The translations under genes were made by a program, and so were the position numbers. From Trueperaceae bacterium (lineage in GTDB: Bacteria > Deinococcota > Deinococci > Deinococcales > Trueperaceae), in NCBI GenBank assembly GCA_007130355.1, contig SLSQ01000040.1, positions 1-9,764 of the forward strand: a stretch of DNA of 9,764 nt, in the 5' to 3' direction. How positions within the stretch are numbered: position 1 is the first letter of the stretch; every line of letters begins with the position of its first letter. Positions 5,506 through 9,764 of this stretch are shown here, one piece after another. The notes below the pieces were generated by a model. That model made no database searches and had not been told where the DNA came from. It worked only from the letters and a program-made list of their open reading frames with translations.

Positions 5506-7484
5506 TCGCCCCGATGGACCGTCTCACCGTCGTCGGGCGGCGCAGCTCCGCCCGCGACGTGCTGCAGTCGCTGCAGAGCCTCGGGGTGGTCCACGTCGAC
5601 CCGCTCGAACCGGACGAGGACCTCGGACTCGACCGCAATCGGCTCGAGGGGACCGACCGCGACGAGGCCGACCGCTGGTCGGCGGTGCGTACGCGGATCG
5701 AGAACCTCCGCGAGGCGCTTTCGGCGCAGCGTGCCGCCCCGGCACCGCGCAGCGAGGTGCCGGGCGACCTGGCCGAGATCGAGGCGTTCGTCAACGACGT
5801 CGGATCCCAGGTCGACTCGGTCCTCGCCGAACGGGCGCAGGCCAGGGAAGAGGCCACCGTCGTCGCCGAGCACCTGCCGGTCTTCCGGCAGCTGGCCCCG
5901 ACCCTGGCGCAGCTCGACCAGGGCCGCTACCTCGTCGGGATCCCGTTCCTCGCGGCCGCCGACGACGTCGCCTCGATCGAGGCCTCGCTCTCCGAAGATC
6001 TCGAGGACCGGCTCCACCTGTCGCATCAACCGTACGGCGAGCAACGGCTGGTCATCGTCGTCGCCCTGCGCCGCGATCGGGACCTACTCCGCCGCGCGCT
6101 GACCAAGGCCGGCGTGGCGCCGTTGCAGCTTCCGGGCCGCTACGCGCACCTCGACGTCGCCAAGGCGGTGCACCTGATGGAGGAGCGGTCGCAGCAGCTG
6201 CCGAAGCGCCGCGCCTCGCTCGACCAGCAGCTCGAGAAGCTGGCCGGGCAGCACGGCCCGAAGCTCACGACCCTGTTCGCCGTCGCCTCGAACCACCACG
6301 GGCGCCTCGAACGGCTCGAGGACCTGGCGGCCGGCCGCTACGGCTTCGCCCTCCGGGGCTGGGTTCCGAGCGCCGACGTCCGCAAGGTCGTCGACGGGCT
6401 CCGCAAGCAGTTCGGCGACGACCTGATCGTCGAGCACCGGCTCGCCGACGAGCACCACGACGTGGGCGTGCCCACCAAGCTCTCGAACCCGGAGTGGATG
6501 CGCCCGTTCCAGGGCCTGCTCAAGCTGTTCGCCCCGCCGAAGTACGGATCGTTCGATCCGACCTGGACGTTGGCGATCTTCTTCCCGCTCTTCTTCGGCA
6601 TCGTGGTCGGCGACGCCGCCTACGGGGCCATCTTCCTCGCCTTCGCGCTCCTTCTGCGGTCGCGTTGGAAGAAGGGCGAGGACTTCGGCCTGGGGCCGCT
6701 CAACATCACCATCCCGAACCGCAACCTGCACGGCGTGAGCACCGTGATCGCCTGGTGCGCGGGATGGGCGATCGTGTGGGGGATCGTGTACGGCGAGGTG
6801 TTCGGGAACTTCTTCGAACGGTGGCCCGCCGACCGCCCGATCTTCTACCCCGGCGATCGCGGCATCTTCGAGATCCTGATCTTCCGGGTCGAGGTCTTCC
6901 AGCCGGTCCTGATCATTACGCTCGCCTTCGGCGTGCTGCAGGTGCTGCTCGGCTGGGGCATCCGTGCCTACTACGGCTGGAAGCACGCCGACCCGCGGCA
7001 CCTCTGGGAGGGCATCGGGATGTTCTCCGGCCTGACCGGCATCGTGCTGTTCGCGACCGCCTACCTGCAGGACTTCGTCGGACCCGCCGTGCTCACGGTC
7101 TTCGGACTGCTGATGGCGGTCTTCCTGGTGGCGACCGTGCTCGCTCGAATGCCGCTCATGCTGGTCGAGGTCATCTCGAACTCCGGCAACATCCTGAGCT
7201 ACCTTCGTCTCTTCGCCGTCGGCCTCTCGGCCGCATTGGTGGCGAACCTCGGCGTCGACGCCGGCTTCGCGATCAACGGCGCCATCCCCGTTCCGGTGCT
7301 CGGTGAGCTGCTCGGCGTCCTCGTGGCCGTCGTCATCAACCTCACCGCGGTGCTCCTCACGCTCGTCGGCCACACGATGCAGCCGCTTCGTCTGCAGCTC
7401 GTGGAATTCTTCACCAAGTTCGGCTTCTACGAATCGAGTGGCCGAGCCTACACGCCGTTCCGGCTCCATGGAGGGAAAGCATGA
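5502..7484 (+). CDS. atpI: V/A-type ATPase subunit I (membrane stator, a-subunit)
   Basis: This 660-residue protein forms the ion half-channels beside the K ring and anchors the peripheral stalks. Residues 1 to about 350 are the soluble part, opening with MIAPMDRLTVVGRR as is usual for the family, with helical stretches near 55-130 and 220-275. From about 355 hydrophobic segments follow (about 355-385, 412-432, 463-485, 505-525, 528-550, 565-585, 597-625). The conserved channel helices carry SNILSYLRLFAVGLS-like text (SGNILSYLRLFAVG, Arg569) and HTMQPLRLQLVEFF (Arg630), matching the two arginines needed for transport in subunit I/a proteins. The C-terminus ends in the family's FTKFGFYESSGRAYTPF pattern. 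It overlaps the genes on both sides by ATGA. Nothing is truncated. Confidence 0.97.
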   Translation: MIAPMDRLTVVGRRSSARDVLQSLQSLGVVHVDPLEPDEDLGLDRNRLEGTDRDEADRWSAVRTRIENLREALSAQRAAPAPRSEVPGDLAEIEAFVNDVGSQVDSVLAERAQAREEATVVAEHLPVFRQLAPTLAQLDQGRYLVGIPFLAAADDVASIEASLSEDLEDRLHLSHQPYGEQRLVIVVALRRDRDLLRRALTKAGVAPLQLPGRYAHLDVAKAVHLMEERSQQLPKRRASLDQQLEKLAGQHGPKLTTLFAVASNHHGRLERLEDLAAGRYGFALRGWVPSADVRKVVDGLRKQFGDDLIVEHRLADEHHDVGVPTKLSNPEWMRPFQGLLKLFAPPKYGSFDPTWTLAIFFPLFFGIVVGDAAYGAIFLAFALLLRSRWKKGEDFGLGPLNITIPNRNLHGVSTVIAWCAGWAIVWGIVYGEVFGNFFERWPADRPIFYPGDRGIFEILIFRVEVFQPVLIITLAFGVLQVLLGWGIRAYYGWKHADPRHLWEGIGMFSGLTGIVLFATAYLQDFVGPAVLTVFGLLMAVFLVATVLARMPLMLVEVISNSGNILSYLRLFAVGLSAALVANLGVDAGFAINGAIPVPVLGELLGVLVAVVINLTAVLLTLVGHTMQPLRLQLVEFFTKFGFYESSGRAYTPFRLHGGKA

Positions 7485-7789
7485 AGAAGTTCGGTATCAC
7501 CACCATCCTGGTCCTCGTCGCCTCGATCCTCGGTCTCGCCTTCGCGCAGGACGCGGAAGCCGGTCGCACCATCGGCGACGGCATGGTCGCTCTGGCCGCC
7601 GCGCTCGCGATCGGCGTCGCCGCCATCGGCGTCGGGATCGCGATGGCCGCCATCGGTTCGGCCGGAGCCGGCACCCTCGCCGAGCGTCCCGAAGCGTTCG
7701 GTCAGCTGCTGATCTACCTCGTGCTGCCCGAGACCATCATCATCTTCGCCTTCGTCATCGCCTTCTTCCTGAACGGTCAGATCGGCTGA
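7481..7789 (+). CDS. atpK: V/A-type ATPase subunit K (membrane rotor ring, proteolipid)
   Basis: The 102-residue proteolipid forms the rotor ring. Residues 1-22 (MKK, a hydrophobic core, then AFA before QD) look like a cleavable signal peptide, so the mature protein would be about 80 residues. Two membrane helices follow, about 34-60 (glycine/alanine rich, GVAAIGVGIAMAAIGSAG) and 73-97. The second holds LPETIIIFAFV, with Glu84 as the ion-carrying carboxylate. This is a single hairpin, not the doubled form of some V-type rotors. GIAMAAIG has Met55 where, as I recall, several relatives have Gln (AQA), a residue linked to sodium binding; proton use is therefore the better guess but is unproven. 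The start overlaps the atpI stop (ATGA). Confidence 0.95.
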   Translation: MKKFGITTILVLVASILGLAFAQDAEAGRTIGDGMVALAAALAIGVAAIGVGIAMAAIGSAGAGTLAERPEAFGQLLIYLVLPETIIIFAFVIAFFLNGQIG

Positions 7790-7794
7790 CCTGC

Positions 7795-8376
7795 ATGGCG
7801 GATCTGGCTGCTCTGCTTGACAAGGAAGCGAGCGCGGAGATCGAAGCCATCCTCGCAGAGGCGCGGGAACGCGCCTCTGCGATCGTCGCGGAAGCGGAGA
7901 GCGAAGCGGAGGCCCTGGTGGCCGCCCGTGAACGGCAGGCGCAGGCGCAACGCGAGGCCGCGCGCGTCCGTGCGCGCAGCGCCGCCCAGCTCGAGGCCGC
8001 ATCGCAGCGACTCAACGCCCAGCAGGAGGCCATCGAATCGGTCTTCCGCGAGGTTGAGGGGGAGCTCGACGCGCTCCAGAACGACGAGGACCGGTACCGA
8101 ACCGTGCTCGAAGCGCTCCTGAAGGAGGCGCTCGACGGCGCCACCGGCACGGTCGACGCCGTGATCGTCCACCCGGACGACGAGGCGGTCGCGAAGTCCG
8201 TGGCGGCCGACGTCGCGCCGAACGCCGAACTACGCACCGACGCCTCCGTCCGGCTCGGCGTCAAGGTGGTCACCGGACGCACCGCGGTCGCGAACACGCT
8301 GCCCGGCCGGCTGGAGGCGCTCCGTGACGATCTCGCCTCGGAGGTGGCTTCGGCCCTGACGAACGAGGAGGGCTAG
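7795..8376 (+). CDS. atpE: V/A-type ATPase peripheral stalk subunit E
   Basis: The 193-residue protein should pair with the G/H subunit to form the peripheral stalks. Residues 1-95 are a long charged helix (repeated Glu-Ala/Arg-Ala pattern). Residues 100-193 are the compact C-terminal domain that contacts the catalytic head, with VDAVIVHPDDE at 120-130 and LGVKVVTGRTAVANTLPGRL at 154-173, the latter resembling the conserved GG-V-x-NTL-x-RL segment of E subunits. ATG 7795 is 5 nt after the atpK stop with only a poor Shine-Dalgarno match, so it is probably translated by coupling. The frame stays open upstream only as shadow of atpI and atpK. A perfect hairpin lies within codons 20-30. Confidence 0.93.
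   Translation: MADLAALLDKEASAEIEAILAEARERASAIVAEAESEAEALVAARERQAQAQREAARVRARSAAQLEAASQRLNAQQEAIESVFREVEGELDALQNDEDRYRTVLEALLKEALDGATGTVDAVIVHPDDEAVAKSVAADVAPNAELRTDASVRLGVKVVTGRTAVANTLPGRLEALRDDLASEVASALTNEEG
7853..7882 (+). repeat. Perfect 13-bp hairpin with GGAA tetraloop inside atpE
   Basis: TCGCAGAGGCGCG (7853-7865), loop GGAA, then CGCGCCTCTGCGA (7870-7882). GGAA belongs to the GNRA class of stable RNA tetraloops when on the plus (mRNA) strand. It covers atpE codons 20-30, some 64 nt after the atpK stop. The codons GCA (Ala21) and TCT (Ser28), unusual beside their GC-ending neighbours, pair with each other. It could act in mRNA stability or to set the relative output of atpK and later genes. 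Confidence 0.8.
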
Positions 8377-9393
8377 ATGTCGATCGAATTCGGCTACGTC
8401 AACGCCCGCGTGCGCGGCATGTCGTCCCGGCTCCTCGGGTCCGACGCGTACGCGTCGGCGCTGGCCGCCGAGGACATCCGCGCCTTCCAGACCGTGTTCG
8501 CCCAGACACCGTACGCCGCGGCGTACGAAGAGGCCGGCGCGCGCACCAAGAACGCCCTCCGGGCGGTCGACGACGCGCTCGCCGAGGACTTCCACGCGAC
8601 CACGCGTCGCATGCTCGAGTTCGCCGACGGCGCGCCGCGCGCGATGATCGCGGCGCTGCTGCGCCGCTACGACCTCGAGGATCTCAAGACGGTGGCGCGC
8701 GCGCACCACGCCGGACGGCGTCCCGACGACCTCGGCGAGGCGCTCACCGGCGCCGGCGATCTGCGGCCCGCCGCGCTCGAGGCGTTGGTGGCCGCCGCCG
8801 ACCTGCCCGCCGCCGCGCAGGCGCTCGCGATCACGAAGCATCCGCTGGCCGGACCGTTCGCCAAGGCGGCCCGCCGCTACGTCGAGGACCGCTCGCTGCT
8901 CGCCTTCGAGGTCGCCCTCGACCAGGCGTACTTCGCCAGTCTCCTGGACGAGGCGTTCGGTTCCGATCGGCCCGAGTCGTTCCGTGCCCACGTCCGACGC
9001 GAAATCGACGCGGCGAACGTGCGGACGGCGCTCAAGGTGCACGGACGCGACGTCGACGTCGGTTCGCTGTTCGTTCCGGGCGGCCGTGAAATCGGCCGGG
9101 ACGCCTTCGAGCGTCTCGCCGCCGAGGGCCTGTCCGCCGCCGGCGAGCTCGGCAGCCGCACCTTCGCCGCGCTGGCCGAGGCGGAGGACCTGGCGTCGGC
9201 GGAGCGCGCGATCCGCGAAGCGCTCGATACCGCCGCGCTGCGCGCGGCTCGGCGCGAACCGGTCGGGATCGCCGTGGTGGTCCGCTACCTGCGGGCCAAG
9301 GAGGCCGAGGCCGCGAAGCTGCGCCTGCTCGCCCGCGGTGCCTACTACCAGCTGCCGCGCGAGAGCCTCGAGAAGGAGCTGGGCCGTGCATAG
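8377..9393 (+). CDS. atpC: V/A-type ATPase subunit C (collar subunit)
   Basis: The 338-residue protein is the funnel-shaped collar that links the rotor ring to the central shaft (the d/C subunit). It is mainly helical throughout. Family patterns visible are FGYVNARVRGMSSRLL at the N-terminus (5-20), LAFEVALDQAYFASLLDEA at 175-193, REIDAANVRTALK at 208-220, and the C-terminal block VVRYLRAKEAEAAKLRLLARGAYYQLP at 301-327. The start ATG directly follows the atpE stop, with GAGGAGGG (8365-8372) inside the end of atpE. Its last 8 bases overlap the start of atpF. Two 18-bp perfect DNA palindromes lie in its first 50 codons. Confidence 0.95.
   Translation: MSIEFGYVNARVRGMSSRLLGSDAYASALAAEDIRAFQTVFAQTPYAAAYEEAGARTKNALRAVDDALAEDFHATTRRMLEFADGAPRAMIAALLRRYDLEDLKTVARAHHAGRRPDDLGEALTGAGDLRPAALEALVAAADLPAAAQALAITKHPLAGPFAKAARRYVEDRSLLAFEVALDQAYFASLLDEAFGSDRPESFRAHVRREIDAANVRTALKVHGRDVDVGSLFVPGGREIGRDAFERLAAEGLSAAGELGSRTFAALAEAEDLASAERAIREALDTAALRAARREPVGIAVVVRYLRAKEAEAAKLRLLARGAYYQLPRESLEKELGRA
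8441..8458. repeat. 18-bp perfect palindrome in atpC
   Basis: CCGACGCGTACGCGTCGG is its own reverse complement, covering atpC codons 22-28. With no loop, it suits a DNA-binding dimer better than an RNA hairpin, though it is inside coding sequence made of ordinary GC-ending codons and may be chance. Confidence 0.7.
8510..8527. repeat. Second 18-bp perfect palindrome in atpC
   Basis: CGTACGCCGCGGCGTACG is its own reverse complement, covering atpC codons 45-51 (around TPYAAAYE). It starts 51 bp after the end of the first palindrome. It shares the CGTACG/GTACGC text with the first but is centred on a different sequence. Confidence 0.7.
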
Positions 9394-9712
9394 GGTCGTG
9401 GTGCTGACCGACGCCGAGACCGCCACCGGCTACCGGCTGGCGGGGGTCGACGTCCGCGTCGCCGAACCGTCGGATGCGGAGAAGACGCTCGTGTCGATGG
9501 TCGAGGAGGACGCCTACGGCCTGGTCATCGTCGACGAGGGCCTGGTCCCCGATCCGGTCGCCGCTACGGAGCGCGCCATGCGCGGGCGGGATCTGCCCGT
9601 GCTGCTGCCGGTACCGAGCCTCGGAGCCGCGTTCGGCGACGAGGGCGACGCCACCGAGTACATGAAGGATCTGGTGCGGAGCGCGATCGGCTTCGACATC
9701 AAGATGGAGTAA
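9386..9712 (+). CDS. atpF: V/A-type ATPase subunit F (central shaft)
   Basis: The 108-residue protein is the small central-shaft subunit that sits with subunit D inside the catalytic ring. It has the expected Rossmann-like alternation: MHRVVVLTDAETATGYRLAGV at the start, DAYGLVIVDEGL at 42-53, DLPVLLPVPS at 69-78, and the typical ending LVRSAIGFDIKM. Length matches Thermus and archaeal F subunits (about 100-110). The start is GTG 9386, overlapping the last 8 bases of atpC, with AAGGAG at 9373-9378 placed 7 nt upstream. Upstream sequence in this frame is shadow of atpC. Twelve bases separate its stop from atpA. Confidence 0.95.
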   Translation: MHRVVVLTDAETATGYRLAGVDVRVAEPSDAEKTLVSMVEEDAYGLVIVDEGLVPDPVAATERAMRGRDLPVLLPVPSLGAAFGDEGDATEYMKDLVRSAIGFDIKME

Positions 9713-9723
9713 GGGGAGAGAAC

Positions 9724-9764
9724 ATGGCCATCCAAGGCAAGATCGCGAGGATTTCCGGACCGGC
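9724..9764 (+). CDS. atpA: V/A-type ATPase catalytic subunit A, N-terminal fragment cut by the window edge
   Basis: Only 13 codons are visible, MAIQGKIARISGP. They match the usual opening of A subunits (the Met-Ile-Gln-Gly-x-Ile-x-x-Ile-x-Gly-Pro pattern), the nucleotide-binding catalytic subunit. The ATG at 9724 follows the purine-rich site GGGGAGAG at 9713-9720. The gene is incomplete because the window ends, not because it is broken. No nucleotide-binding motif can be checked here. Confidence 0.9.
   Translation, partial: MAIQGKIARISGP

Noticed and set aside
6084..7469. 461-codon minus-strand frame opposite atpI
   Set aside because: It is rich in Asp, Glu, His and Arg without any domain pattern and lies wholly antisense to the well-supported subunit I gene.
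8230..9426. 398-codon minus-strand frame opposite atpC
   Set aside because: It is an antisense shadow of atpC with no recognisable motif and no promoter or ribosome binding site.
1..9764. CRISPR arrays, insertion sequences, tRNA or rRNA genes, attachment sites
   Set aside because: No regularly spaced direct repeats, transposase or integrase motifs, or tRNA/rRNA-like signatures were seen on either strand by reading.

Overview
The window is GC-rich (about 70% by eye), densely coding bacterial DNA. It most likely comes from the phylum Deinococcota (Deinococcus-Thermus), perhaps the Truepera side. Three things point there. A V/A-type ATPase operon has the Thermus/Deinococcus gene order (stalk G/H, I, K, E, C, F, A). 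The RuvB is very close in wording to Thermus RuvB, down to an N-terminus that starts Met-Glu-Asp. One gene appears to start leaderless behind a TANNNT -10 box. The phylum is inferred from remembered family sequences, not from a search.

Layout: 1-286 has no supportable gene. It holds several strong hairpins and an extended -10 motif reading leftward, and ends at the left edge in a purine-rich Shine-Dalgarno-like run. It may be the 5' leader of a minus-strand gene just outside the window. 287-2343 (minus) is a two-gene unit: ruvB, then a DUF4388 protein with a degenerate receiver domain, joined by a GTGA stop/start overlap. 2344-2509 is the divergent promoter region. 2510-3070 (plus) is a purine-type phosphoribosyltransferase, followed after a perfect hairpin by dnaG primase (3120-4970).

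4971-5184 holds the best promoter of the window (TTGACA, 17 bp, TATCGT) and a leader of about 120 nt for the V/A-ATPase operon. That operon is tightly packed: ATGA overlaps join G/H to I and I to K, 5 nt separate K and E, C abuts E, F overlaps C by 8 nt, and A runs off the right edge. The stalk subunits (G/H, E), the membrane subunits (I, K), the collar subunit C and the shaft subunit F are complete. The catalytic A subunit is cut after 13 codons, and B and D would be expected beyond the edge.

The gene content is ordinary housekeeping: DNA replication and repair, nucleotide salvage and ion-motive ATPase. I see no mobile element, CRISPR array, defence system or obvious new pathway. The unexpected layer is nucleotide structure: long perfect inverted repeats inside the 5' coding parts of ruvB, atpE and atpC. 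In ruvB and atpE the pairing uses A/T-ending codons that look unusual for this genome, which makes these hairpins the most worthwhile leads.
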